Shown here: in pieces, positions 9,399-17,537 of the stretch
Layout: every line of letters begins with the position of its first letter
Position numbering within the stretch: the first letter of the stretch is position 1
Assembly: GCF_902388705.1 (NCBI RefSeq)
Contig: NZ_CABMQJ010000004.1
Coordinates: forward strand, 84,589 to 148,588
DNA: 64,000 nucleotides
Reading direction: 5' to 3'
From: an uncultured Alistipes sp.
GTDB lineage: Bacteria; Bacteroidota; Bacteroidia; Bacteroidales; Rikenellaceae
Program-made: the position numbers and the translations under genes
Notes under the pieces: model-generated
What the model saw: the letters and a program-made list of their open reading frames with translations, nothing else
The model's database searches: none
Told to the model about the DNA's origin: nothing

Positions 9399-9434
9399 AA
9401 TAGTCCGGGTTTTCATACCCGGATTATTTTTTTT
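9399..9434 (+). terminator. Terminator of glnN
   Basis: A 12-bp stem (AATAGTCCGGGT with ACCCGGATTATT, one G-T pair), a 6-base loop and eight T residues, 33 bases after the glnN stop. Confidence 0.92.
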
Positions 9435-9441
9435 ATCTTTG
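9434..9441 (+). promoter_or_regulatory. -7 box directing a near-leaderless murK transcript
   Basis: TATCTTTG is an exact -7 box that ends only 5 bases before the ATG at 9447. With the usual spacing the transcript would begin at or within a base or two of the start codon. Confidence 0.6.
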
Positions 9442-9446
9442 TCCGT

Positions 9447-10268
9447 ATGAAAATCATTGCAGACAGCGGATCGACCAAATGTACCTGGTTGATGACCGAC
9501 GGCGTGCATACGACGGAGCTGCGTACGCGGGGTATCAATGCCGTGCAGAACTCCCCGGAGCTGATACGCGAAGCGCTCGCCGAACTTCCTCCCTGTGAAA
9601 AACCGGAGGCTATCTATTTTTACGGCGCGGGATGCGGCCGCACGTTCCCCGAGGCGACGGCCAAAATGGTGCGGGCGCTGCGCGAACATTTCGGCGCGGA
9701 TCATATCGAGGCCGAATCGGATTTGCTGGGTGCTGCCCGGGCCCTGTTCGGCCGCGGCGAGGGTGTCGCCTGTATCCTCGGCACGGGTTCCAATTCGTGC
9801 TGGTGCCGCGGCGGGGAGATTGTCGAGAACGTGCCTCCGCTGGGATACGTCCTGGGCGACGAGGGCAGCGGATCGGCGATGGGCCGCAACCTCGTGAACG
9901 GCATTTTCAAGGGGCACATTCCCCTGCGCGAAGCGTTTCTGGCGGCGCACGGCCTGACCTACGAGGAGATTATCCGCCGGGTTTACAGCGAGCCGTATGC
10001 CAACCGTTTCCTGGCGTCGTTCGCACCTTTCGTCCATGCGCATCTGGATTGTCCCGAGGTGCGGGCGATGGTGCTGAAAACCTTTGCGGATTTTGCCGAG
10101 CGCAATTTGAGCCGCTATCCGGCACATCTTCCCGTCGGCTGCGTCGGCGGTGTGGCTGCTGGTTTTGCCGACCTGCTGCGCGCGGCCCTCGCACAATGCG
10201 GTTACCAGGTCGGACAAATCGTCGCATCGCCTGCGGCGGGACTTATCGAATATCATTATGGAAAATAG
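9447..10268 (+). CDS. BadF/BcrA-type sugar kinase, probable N-acetylmuramic acid kinase (MurK-like)
   Basis: This 273-residue ASKHA-fold kinase shows the phosphate-1 loop ADSGSTKCTW (residues 5-14), the phosphate-2 loop LGTGSNSC (about 111-118), the GDEGSGSAMGR block (about 137-147) and an adenosine motif GCVGGVAAGF near the C-terminus. The family includes GlcNAc kinases. Here it overlaps murQ by 11 bases, and the MurK-MurQ pairing is known from Tannerella forsythia, so phosphorylation of N-acetylmuramic acid during peptidoglycan recycling is the best role (inference from neighbour). GlcNAc kinase is the main alternative. Confidence 0.82.
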   Translation: MKIIADSGSTKCTWLMTDGVHTTELRTRGINAVQNSPELIREALAELPPCEKPEAIYFYGAGCGRTFPEATAKMVRALREHFGADHIEAESDLLGAARALFGRGEGVACILGTGSNSCWCRGGEIVENVPPLGYVLGDEGSGSAMGRNLVNGIFKGHIPLREAFLAAHGLTYEEIIRRVYSEPYANRFLASFAPFVHAHLDCPEVRAMVLKTFADFAERNLSRYPAHLPVGCVGGVAAGFADLLRAALAQCGYQVGQIVASPAAGLIEYHYGK

Positions 10269-11073
10269 AATTACGGAACAGGCCTCGGCCTATGATGATT
10301 TGCAGCGGATGTCGGTACACGACATCCTGACTGGAATAAACCGGGAGGATGCGCGGGTGCATGAAGCCGTGCGGCAGACCATTCCCGTGATGGAAAAACT
10401 TGTGGAGCGCATCGTGGAGCGCATGGAGCGCGGCGGGCGGATGTTTTACATCGGCGCCGGCACCAGCGGCCGGCTCGGTGTGACGGACGCTTCGGAGCTT
10501 CCTCCGACCTACGGCGTGCCGTTCGATTTGGTCATCGGCCTGATTGCGGGCGGCGACGGAGCCCTGCGGCGCGCCGTGGAGAACGCCGAGGACGATACCG
10601 AGGGTGCCTGGCGCGACATGGCGCCTTACGGCCCGACCGATAAAGACGTGCTGATCGGCATTGCGGCGTCGGGTACGACGCCTTATGTGATCGGCGGCCT
10701 GCGCACGGCGCGGCAGCACGGCCTGTTGACGGGCGCCGTCACGTGCAATCCCGCGTCGCCCGTGGCTGCCGAGGCGGAGTATGCGCTCGAAGCGGTCGTG
10801 GGGCCCGAGTTCGTGACGGGATCGACCCGCATGAAAGCGGGTACGGCGCAGAAGCTGATGCTCAATATGCTCTCTACGTCCGTGATGATTCGGCTGGGAC
10901 GTGTCGAGGGCAACCGCATGGTCAACATGCAGCTTACCAACGACAAACTCGTGGACCGCGGCACCCGCATGGTGGCCGAGGCTTCGGGCCTGCCCGAAAA
11001 AGAGTCCCGCGAATTGCTGCTGCGATACGGTTCGGTGAAAAAGGCACTGGAACATGTACCGCAGCCTGAATGA
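10258..11073 (+). CDS. murQ: N-acetylmuramic acid 6-phosphate etherase
   Basis: A 271-residue SIS-fold enzyme that cleaves the lactyl ether of MurNAc-6-phosphate to give GlcNAc-6-phosphate and lactate. The sugar-phosphate loop and catalytic acid are in GAGTSGRLGVTDASELPPT (about residues 64-82), and the second family signature TGSTRMKAGTAQK is at about 187-199. ATG 10258 (MENRITEQAS) is chosen over the upstream in-frame start at 10150 because it gives the usual N-terminus and an 11-base overlap with the kinase gene. It overlaps the following ubiD-like gene by 20 bases, so the three are translationally linked. Confidence 0.96.
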   Translation: MENRITEQASAYDDLQRMSVHDILTGINREDARVHEAVRQTIPVMEKLVERIVERMERGGRMFYIGAGTSGRLGVTDASELPPTYGVPFDLVIGLIAGGDGALRRAVENAEDDTEGAWRDMAPYGPTDKDVLIGIAASGTTPYVIGGLRTARQHGLLTGAVTCNPASPVAAEAEYALEAVVGPEFVTGSTRMKAGTAQKLMLNMLSTSVMIRLGRVEGNRMVNMQLTNDKLVDRGTRMVAEASGLPEKESRELLLRYGSVKKALEHVPQPE

Positions 11074-12847
11074 GTATATCGCCCTGCTGGAGCACGAGGG
11101 GGAGTTGGTGCGCATCGGCGCCCCCGTGTCGCCCGTCGAGGAGATTGCGGAGATTACCGACCGCATCTCCAAAATGCCGGGCGGCGGCAAAGCCCTCCTT
11201 TTCGAAAATACCGGCACGGAGTTCCCCGTGCTGACCAATATGTTCGGCTCGGAGCGCCGCATGGCGCTGGCCTTGGGCGTCGGGTCGCTCGGTGAACTCT
11301 CCGCCCGTATCGACGGCCTGCTGAAAGAGGCCGCCGCTCCGCGCACTTCCCTGACGGACAAGCTGCGCGCCCTGCCCATGCTGGCCGAAATGGCCCGCTG
11401 GTTTCCGCGTACCGCCTCGGGCCGGGGCGCATGCCAGCAGGTCGTGCATACCGGCGGCGAAGCGTCGCTGGCCGCGCTTCCGGTCCTGAAATGCTGGCCT
11501 GCCGACGGCGGCCGTTTCGTGACCCTGCCGATGGTCAATACCGTCGACCCCGAAACGGGCGTGCGCAATGTCGGCATGTACCGCATGCAGCTCTTCGACG
11601 ACCGTACGACGGGCATGCACTGGCATATCCATAAGACGGGCGCCCGGCATTACGATGCCTGCAAGCGCCTGGGACGGCGGATGCCCGTTTCAATCGCCTT
11701 GGGCGGCGATCCCGCCTACACCTATGCCGCAACGGCCCCGATGCCCGACAACATGGACGAGTACCTGCTGGCCGGTTTTCTGCGGCGCCGTCCGGTGAAA
11801 CTCGTAAAATGCATTACCAACGACATCTATGTCCCGGCCGACTGCGACTTCGTAATCGAGGGGTATGTCGACCCGGCCGAGGCGAAGGGCGTCGAAGGGC
11901 CTTTCGGCGACCATACGGGTTTCTATTCGCTCGAAGACCGCTATCCGCTTTTCCACGTTACAGCCGTCACGCATCGCCGGGATGCGGTTTATCCGGCCAC
12001 AATCGTCGGCATTCCCCCGCAGGAGGACGCCTGTATCGCCCGGGCGACGGAGCGCATCTTCCTGGCGCCGATACGCATGGCCCTGCAGCCCGAAGTCCGC
12101 GACCTGTCGATGCCCGAGGCCGGTACGGCGCACAATATCGCTGTCGTTTCGATTGACCGCCGTTACGGGGGGCAGGCCGTGAAAGTGGCCCAGTCGCTGT
12201 GGGGTGCGGGGCAGATGATGTTCAACAAATACATGCTCGTCGTGCCGTCCGGTACCGATGTGCGCGATGCCGATGCGCTGGCGCGATTCGTACGGCGCCT
12301 CGACCCGGTGCGTGACGTTGTCCGCAGCGAGGGAATCCTCGACGTGCTCGACCACGCGACGGCGACGCCCGGTTTCGGCGGTAAAATTGCATTGGACGCT
12401 ACGGCCGTCGATCCCGGTGCTCCGGTGCCGGACATCCCGGCCTTGCCGGAGGGATTTCGCACCGACCTGCTCGAAAAGTGGGGCGTTGCGCTCGCGTTTG
12501 CCGAGCCCGGGGCGTGTGTGCGGGTGCCCGGGGGCGTGAAATACCTTGCGGTGTTCGATTCCGCCGCTGCCGAACTTACTGCCCGGGAGCTTTTGTGGCT
12601 TGCGGCTGCCAATACCGACCCGCGGCGCGATGTGCGGGCGGAGGGCACGGCGCTCGTAATCGACGCCCGGAGCAAACGTCCCGGAGCGGGGGAGAACCCC
12701 GCCCGTTTCCCGAATGTCGTTACGGCATCGGAGCAGACCGTCGCACTGGTCGATTGCCGCTGGGCGGAATACGGGCTGGGGGCGTTCGTGGAATCGCCGT
12801 CGCGGCGCTACCGCCGCCTGCTGCTCTCCGGCGGGGCGCAGTGGTAG
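11054..12847 (+). CDS. UbiD-family decarboxylase (menaquinone-type, prenylated-FMN dependent)
   Basis: A 597-residue UbiD/MenD-pathway decarboxylase homologue. Family blocks are present: KALLFENTG near the N-terminus, NVGMYRMQ (about 174-181) for the prFMN/metal site, and EGPFGDHTGFYS (about 282-293) with the catalytic Glu. Such proteins remove an aromatic carboxyl group in quinone synthesis. Bacteroidota make menaquinone, which suggests that role here, but the substrate is inferred. The prFMN synthase (UbiX) is not in this window. The start lies inside murQ (20-base overlap), an unusual coupling of peptidoglycan recycling with quinone chemistry. Confidence 0.88.
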   Translation: MYRSLNEYIALLEHEGELVRIGAPVSPVEEIAEITDRISKMPGGGKALLFENTGTEFPVLTNMFGSERRMALALGVGSLGELSARIDGLLKEAAAPRTSLTDKLRALPMLAEMARWFPRTASGRGACQQVVHTGGEASLAALPVLKCWPADGGRFVTLPMVNTVDPETGVRNVGMYRMQLFDDRTTGMHWHIHKTGARHYDACKRLGRRMPVSIALGGDPAYTYAATAPMPDNMDEYLLAGFLRRRPVKLVKCITNDIYVPADCDFVIEGYVDPAEAKGVEGPFGDHTGFYSLEDRYPLFHVTAVTHRRDAVYPATIVGIPPQEDACIARATERIFLAPIRMALQPEVRDLSMPEAGTAHNIAVVSIDRRYGGQAVKVAQSLWGAGQMMFNKYMLVVPSGTDVRDADALARFVRRLDPVRDVVRSEGILDVLDHATATPGFGGKIALDATAVDPGAPVPDIPALPEGFRTDLLEKWGVALAFAEPGACVRVPGGVKYLAVFDSAAAELTARELLWLAAANTDPRRDVRAEGTALVIDARSKRPGAGENPARFPNVVTASEQTVALVDCRWAEYGLGAFVESPSRRYRRLLLSGGAQW

Positions 12848-12889
12848 TGCGGGCGGCTGGTCCGATAGATGTGTAAACAACTTCTGTGT

Positions 12890-13945
12890 ATGGCGAAATT
12901 CTTTTCAGAGCGTGAGATTCGTGCCATTGCGGTTTTCCTGCCGCTGGCCGGACTGTTGGTGCTCGGTGTCGTCCTCGTGCGGCCGAAAGCCGATCCTGCG
13001 GCTGCCCTGCGGGCCGAGGCCGAAATGGAGGAGCGGGCGGATACGCTCGTCATGCGGCCGTTCGATCCCAATACCGTCGACTACGACGGACTGCGGCGGC
13101 TGGGGCTGTCGAAGCACGAGGCCGTGAGCCTGCTGAAGTACCGCGCCGCGGGCAAGATTTTCCGCATCCCCGAAGACCTGACCCTCTGCTACGGCATCGA
13201 CGATTCGCTCTTCCGCCGGCTCGAGCCTTATGTGCGTATCGGGCGCAAATATGCTATTGCCCCGCAGGAGTTTCGCAGGGGGCGTGTCGTCGCCGAGCCG
13301 ATGCCGCCCTCGCGTTTCCGCCTCGATACCGTGAGCGCCCGCTACCTGCGTGCTATCGGCGCACTGTCGAAACGGCAGGCCGAGGCTTTTATTCGCTGGC
13401 GCGATTTGAGCGGCATTTACGATATGGAGGAGCTGCGCGCCTGTTATGTCGTGAGCGATTCGGTGGCCGCGGCACTCGAGCCCTACATTATTTTTCCCGA
13501 GCGGCAGACCGCACCGATCGACGAACCCGTAGAGATTAACACGGCCGATTCGGCCGCGCTGCGCAGCGTCGTCGGAATCGGGGAGCGCACCGTCGTTTCG
13601 ATTCTGAATTACCGCGGCCGCCTCGGCGGATTCGTTTGCGTGGAGCAACTTGCAGAGGTTCCGGGGGTCACGGAACGCAATTATGAGAAAATTTTGAAAC
13701 AAATTTGCTGCGATAGTTGTGAAATTCGGAAAATTGATGTTAACTTTGCAACCCCGAAAGCACTTGGACGGCATCCTTACATCCCGCCGCAGACGCTTCG
13801 GAAGTTACTTAAAAAAAGACAGTTGAAAGGAGGTTGGAGTACCGCAGAGGAATTGATCGAAGATAAAATATTGACCCGCGAGGAGGCAGCACGGCTGGCT
13901 CCCTACCTGCGGTTCGGTACCCGAAGCGGATCTGACGACGAGTAA
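12890..13945 (+). CDS. Membrane-anchored protein with four helix-hairpin-helix repeats (ComEA-like)
   Basis: A 351-residue protein. An N-terminal transmembrane helix (about residues 12-32, AIAVFLPLAGLLVLGVVLV) is followed by four similar units, each with an N-terminal FDPNT/INTAD-type turn, a helix-hairpin-helix, a YR basic patch and a closing LEPYV/LAPYL. ComEA-like proteins bind double-stranded DNA without sequence preference at the cell surface. ATG 12890 is preferred over 12869, which adds only seven residues. It sits 42 bases after the ubiD-like gene. The third unit carries an AT-rich patch with a possible internal promoter. A DNA-uptake role is not shown by other competence genes nearby. 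Confidence 0.75.
   Translation: MAKFFSEREIRAIAVFLPLAGLLVLGVVLVRPKADPAAALRAEAEMEERADTLVMRPFDPNTVDYDGLRRLGLSKHEAVSLLKYRAAGKIFRIPEDLTLCYGIDDSLFRRLEPYVRIGRKYAIAPQEFRRGRVVAEPMPPSRFRLDTVSARYLRAIGALSKRQAEAFIRWRDLSGIYDMEELRACYVVSDSVAAALEPYIIFPERQTAPIDEPVEINTADSAALRSVVGIGERTVVSILNYRGRLGGFVCVEQLAEVPGVTERNYEKILKQICCDSCEIRKIDVNFATPKALGRHPYIPPQTLRKLLKKRQLKGGWSTAEELIEDKILTREEAARLAPYLRFGTRSGSDDE
13741..13748 (+). promoter_or_regulatory. Candidate internal promoter for rpsU inside the HhH gene
   Basis: TAACTTTG, an exact -7 box, lies in a locally AT-rich stretch (13681-13750) of an otherwise GC-rich coding region, with TTG 21 bases upstream (13717-13719). No -7 box is found in the 95-base gap before rpsU, so this could be its promoter, with a leader near 285 bases. 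Confidence 0.35.
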
Positions 13946-14040
13946 ACGCATGTCCTGCGGGGAGGGCTATCGGAAGATATGCGCCCCGAAAACCTTAAGT
14001 AAACGAACGAATTATTAAAACAATAAAAAAAGAAAATATT

Positions 14041-14232
14041 ATGATTATCATGCCGGTAAAAGAGGGCGAAAACATCGAGCGCGCCCTGAAAAAGTTCAAA
14101 CGTAAATACGAGCGCACGGGCGTCCTGAAGGAGCTTCGCCGTCGCCAGTACTTCACCAAACCTTCGATTGCGAAGCGCGAGGCGATGCAGCACGCTGTTT
14201 ACGTGGAACATATGTACCGCGACGAGGAATAA
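14041..14232 (+). CDS. rpsU: 30S ribosomal protein S21
   Basis: A 63-residue S21 with the family N-terminus (MIIMPVKEGENIERALKKFK), basic middle (KYERTGVLKELRRRQYF) and C-terminal helix. S21 sits by the anti-Shine-Dalgarno end of 16S rRNA in the 30S subunit. It is preceded by an A-rich, SD-less leader typical of Bacteroidota and followed at once by a strong terminator. Confidence 0.97.
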   Translation: MIIMPVKEGENIERALKKFKRKYERTGVLKELRRRQYFTKPSIAKREAMQHAVYVEHMYRDEE

Positions 14233-14256
14233 TCCTCACGGCGTTCAGCCCATATA

Positions 14257-14289
14257 CCCCGGAACTGCAAAAGTTCCGGGGCTTTTTTT
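14257..14289 (+). terminator. Terminator of rpsU
   Basis: A perfect 10-bp stem CCCCGGAACT/AGTTCCGGGG, loop GCAAA, then seven T residues, 24 bases after the stop. Confidence 0.95.
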
Positions 14290-14549
14290 GCCTTTCTGCC
14301 GGCTATTCTTGTTCGTCCGCACCGCCGTCCCCGCGGTTATGCAGCCCGCAGTCATACCTCCCGCAGTTGTCCCCTGCATCCATATAGTCTGCTGCCGCAC
14401 AGTCAGTTGCTTTGCAAACAGCATTCGTCCTTATCCCCATGCTTTCGCATTCGCCCGTTTGTCCGCCTGTCCATTTACCCCCCCCCGAAAACGGTTGTTG
14501 CATATTCCTGCGGCTGTTTTCCCCATTTTATACATAGGTAGTATTGTGA
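14290..14549. other. Pyrimidine-rich spacer with a 9-C tract
   Basis: No gene is apparent. The top strand is strongly C+T rich (TGCCGGC, CCCGCAG and TCCGCCTGTCC words). A run of nine C residues is at 14478-14486. It resembles three other spacers in the window (19010-19264, 39223-39548, 43957-44580). Confidence 0.5.
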
Positions 14550-14588
14550 TAACTAAAAAATATAGTTAAAAAACTACATGAAATAGTT
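14550..14588. promoter_or_regulatory. Tandem dyad operator for the BlaI-type repressor
   Basis: Two copies of the dyad AACTA-N7-TAGTT: 14551-14567 (extended to TAACTA/TAGTTA, 14550-14568) and 14572-14588. Their centres are 21 bp apart, two turns of the helix. The second abuts the -33 TTG of the blaI promoter. BlaI/MecI dimers bind dyads of this kind in tandem (family knowledge); the assignment here is inference. Confidence 0.65.
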
Positions 14589-14616
14589 GTGTGTGAAATT
14601 TTTTTAGTTACCTTTG
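14587..14616 (+). promoter_or_regulatory. Promoter of the blaI-M56 operon
   Basis: TTG at 14587-14589, a 19-base spacer, and the -7 box TACCTTTG at 14609-14616, the best-spaced Bacteroidota promoter in the window. Start of transcription is expected near 14622. The upstream half overlaps the second operator dyad. Confidence 0.75.
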
Positions 14617-14665
14617 TTTCCGTAAGCCGCGGCGAATTGTCGTTGCGGCGTGAAAAAACGATACG

Positions 14666-15031
14666 ATGGAAAAACTGACACGCAGGGAAGAGGAGCTGAT
14701 GCGCTGCTTCTGGGAACACGGCCCGTTGTTCGTGCGCGAACTGGTGGCGCTTGCCGGGGAGCCCAAACCCCATTTCAACACGCTTTCGACGATGGTACGT
14801 GCGCTCGAAGCCAAAGGGTACGTAGCCCACAATACGTTCGGCAGCACCTACCAGTACTATCCGGTGGTGACCGAGGAGGAGTTCTCGCGCCGTACGCTGG
14901 GCGGTGTAATCAGCAAATATTTCGAAAATTCCTACCTCGGCGCCGTGTCGGCGCTGGTCGAGGAGGAGAAAATTTCGGTCGGCGAGCTGCGGGAGCTGAT
15001 CGACCGTATCGAGCATCAAAACCGCCGTTAG
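14666..15031 (+). CDS. BlaI/MecI/CopY-family winged-helix repressor
   Basis: A 121-residue penicillinase-repressor-type protein: MEKLTRREEELMRCFWEHG opening, recognition helix in KPHFNTLSTMVRALEAKGYV (about residues 31-50), a wing (TFGSTYQYYPVV) and a C-terminal dimerisation helix. In the family, proteolysis triggered by the partner M56 membrane peptidase releases the operator. The gene is 2 bases upstream of that partner, and two fitting dyads cover its promoter, so autorepression is likely. No beta-lactamase gene is adjacent, so the signal is probably envelope stress rather than a classical resistance switch (inference). Confidence 0.93.
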   Translation: MEKLTRREEELMRCFWEHGPLFVRELVALAGEPKPHFNTLSTMVRALEAKGYVAHNTFGSTYQYYPVVTEEEFSRRTLGGVISKYFENSYLGAVSALVEEEKISVGELRELIDRIEHQNRR

Positions 15032-15033
15032 CC

Positions 15034-17316
15034 ATGTACGGCCTGATGATATACAGCCTGAAAGTCGGGGCCTGCCTGGCGGTTTTCTACTTGTTTTTCA
15101 AGTTGCTGTTGAGCCGTGAAACTTTTCACCGCCTGAACCGCGTCGTGCTGCTCGCCGTCATGGTGCTGTCGTTCGTGCTGCCCCTGTGCGTCATTACAAT
15201 CTACCGCGAACTGCCTGTGTTGCCCGAACAGCCTGTATCTCCGGTGATGTACGAAACTCCGGCCCGACCGCAGCCCGATCCCTTTCCGTGGGATAAGGTA
15301 GTTGCCGTGGCCTTCCTGACCGGCGCCGGTGCGACGCTCCTGTGGACGCTCTGTTCGGTAATCGGTGTGGGACGCATGATTCGCCGGGGCCGCCGCGAGC
15401 GGCTGGACGCAGGTTCGGTACTGGTGCGCACCGACCGGCCCGTTACGCCTTTCAGCTGGTGGCGTTATATCGTCCTTTCGGAAAAAGACCTGGCGGAAAA
15501 CGGCGAGGCGATCATCCGGCACGAGAGAGCCCACCTGAGGCTGCGGCATTCGCTCGATTTACTTGTGATTGACATTGCCGGCTGCCTGCAGTGGTTCAAT
15601 CCTGCGATGTGGCTGCTGCGCCGTGAACTGCGGGCCATCCACGAATACGAAGCCGACGAAGCGGTGCTTGCGAGCGGCGTCGATGCAAAGCACTATCAGT
15701 TGTTATTAATAAGGAAAGCTGCCGGCGGGAGGTGGTACTCGATTGCCAACAGCTTTAATCATAGTAAACTTAAAAACCGTATTACCATGATGTTACGTAA
15801 AAAATCGTCGCGGTGGGCCGGAGCTAAAACGCTTCTCTTGCTGCCCCTCACGGGAATCGCCCTCGGGGCGTTCGCCCGCACCGCCTATGTCTTTCCGGAA
15901 GACAAAGGTACGAAAAATAGAATTACCATCACAAAATCTTCCGTGGAGATTTCCGATAATAAACCGCTGATTCTGGTCGACGGTCGGGAAATCGCTTCGC
16001 TCGACTCGCTCGACAACGAACGGATTGCCTCGGTGAGTGTGTTGAAAGACGCCTCTGCGACAGCGATTTACGGTACGCGGGGTGTCAACGGTGTGATTCT
16101 CGTGTCCACGAAAGACGCGCAGGCAGATGCCGACGCGCAGGCCGATGCCGACGGGCAGACCGCTGTCGACGGGGAGTCGATCCGGGTCGTGGTGCGGGGC
16201 GCCGGAAAGATGTCCGACGTCCGGGTTGTCGGCTTTTCGACCCGGGCCCGGGAGGCGGAAGACCCTGCCGGGGAAACCGTTGTCCGGAACGTGGCCGAAC
16301 TGCCCGGAACTTCGGGGAGTGAAACCCGAAGCGACGATACGCGGCGTTACACGCTCGACAGCGACGGGGACAGGGTGTCGATTACCTTGACGGATTCCGC
16401 TTTTCCGGCCAATGATACGACCCGTTATAAAATACGGTCGGTTACGACATCCCGTTCTGCTGCCGGCGGGGATGAAGCGGCGAATATCCTTTGGATTGTC
16501 GACGGCAAGGAAATCGCCGCGCCGGGCGACGGTGATCTGGATCCCGACCGGATTGCGTCCATCCGGGTGCTTAAGGGGGCATCCGCCGCGGAGAAGTATG
16601 CCGGCCGCGGGTTCGACGGTGTGATTGAAATTACGACCAAAAAGGCCGGAGCCGCTGCGAAGGGCCGGCGAGCCGCGTCGGTAACGGTGACGTCCGTCGG
16701 CGCAGACGCCGGCGAAAGAACGGCATCCGTGACCGAGGCCAGCCTGCAGGCCGCGGAAGAGGGACTCAAGGCCGCCCGTGCAGGGCTGGAAATGGCCCGT
16801 AAATACATGCCCGGGAAAGAGTGGAAACAGGCGCAGGCCGAGCTGGATAAAGCGCAGAAAGAACTGGCGACGGCACGCAGGACTTCCGCCGCGGAGCTCG
16901 CCGCCGCGCGGGAACAGTTGGAGGCCGTGCACATCCATACCGCTGGCGACGCTTGGAACGGGACGCAGGGGAACGACGGAATGTCCCAATCCCGCACTGC
17001 CGGAGAGGAGTCGGGCCCCGATGCAAAGAAGTCGCAGGATTGGCACGTGACGACCGGCCTGGGAACTACACGCGTGGATCATTCGATGACCAAAACGGGA
17101 AAAACCACTTTCTCGGGGCAGGTTACCCTGCATAATTCGTTGGAGATACCGGACGACTACCTGATTTTCATCAACGGCGAAAAAGCCTCCAAAGCGGACG
17201 TGCGCCGGATTGCACCCAAGAAAATCAAACGCATGGAGTTGCTGCGCGGCAGGGAGAACTGCAAGCAATACGGTGCAGACGTCGAGGGCGTGGTACGGAT
17301 TACCACGCGCCGCTAA
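15034..17316 (+). CDS. BlaR1/MecR1-like M56 membrane metallopeptidase fused to TonB-plug-like repeats
   Basis: A 760-residue partner of the upstream repressor. Residues 1-300 hold hydrophobic helices and the zinc site HERAH (about 163-167) plus HEYEADEAVL (about 203). The penicillin-sensing domain of true BlaR1 is absent. Instead three segments resemble the plug of TonB-dependent receptors: LVDGREIASLDSL...ATAIYGTRGVNGVILV (about 315-352), IVDGKEIAA...GRGFDGVIEITTKK (about 490-535) and INGEKASKADV...GVVRITTRR at the C-terminus. An Ala-rich coiled coil (about 570-640) lies between the second and third. Start ATG 15034 follows blaI by 2 bases; the open frame upstream of it is fortuitous. Confidence 0.88.
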   Translation: MYGLMIYSLKVGACLAVFYLFFKLLLSRETFHRLNRVVLLAVMVLSFVLPLCVITIYRELPVLPEQPVSPVMYETPARPQPDPFPWDKVVAVAFLTGAGATLLWTLCSVIGVGRMIRRGRRERLDAGSVLVRTDRPVTPFSWWRYIVLSEKDLAENGEAIIRHERAHLRLRHSLDLLVIDIAGCLQWFNPAMWLLRRELRAIHEYEADEAVLASGVDAKHYQLLLIRKAAGGRWYSIANSFNHSKLKNRITMMLRKKSSRWAGAKTLLLLPLTGIALGAFARTAYVFPEDKGTKNRITITKSSVEISDNKPLILVDGREIASLDSLDNERIASVSVLKDASATAIYGTRGVNGVILVSTKDAQADADAQADADGQTAVDGESIRVVVRGAGKMSDVRVVGFSTRAREAEDPAGETVVRNVAELPGTSGSETRSDDTRRYTLDSDGDRVSITLTDSAFPANDTTRYKIRSVTTSRSAAGGDEAANILWIVDGKEIAAPGDGDLDPDRIASIRVLKGASAAEKYAGRGFDGVIEITTKKAGAAAKGRRAASVTVTSVGADAGERTASVTEASLQAAEEGLKAARAGLEMARKYMPGKEWKQAQAELDKAQKELATARRTSAAELAAAREQLEAVHIHTAGDAWNGTQGNDGMSQSRTAGEESGPDAKKSQDWHVTTGLGTTRVDHSMTKTGKTTFSGQVTLHNSLEIPDDYLIFINGEKASKADVRRIAPKKIKRMELLRGRENCKQYGADVEGVVRITTRR

Positions 17317-17505
17317 CCCGGGAATTCCGGCCCGGATGTTCCCGGCGGCGGGCGGCGGACACGTTATGCCGCAACCGCCTTTCGTTGAAAAGAAAACCAA
17401 CCATAAGCATAAAAAGTTCGCGCCCGGGACGGTTCTGCCGCCCCGGGTTTTTTATTATGCCCGCAATGCAGGCGCGAATGTTGCAGAATTTTTATCTGAA
17501 AAAGT

Positions 17506-17513
17506 TATCTTTG
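17506..17513 (+). promoter_or_regulatory. -7 box of the WG-repeat lipoprotein gene
   Basis: TATCTTTG with TTG 22 bases upstream (17481-17483). The ATG is 24 bases downstream of the box. Its position supports ATG 17538 over the earlier in-frame start at 17385. Confidence 0.65.
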
Positions 17514-17537
17514 CACGAGAAACACAAAACAGAGGTT

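Noticed and set aside
14650..15033. Upstream extension of the M56 peptidase frame through blaI
   Set aside because: It overlaps the repressor gene in another frame and lacks a signal or domain; ATG 15034 begins the first membrane helix.
14666..17316. A beta-lactamase resistance cassette
   Set aside because: BlaI and M56 are present but there is no beta-lactamase or penicillin-binding sensor domain, so resistance is not supported.
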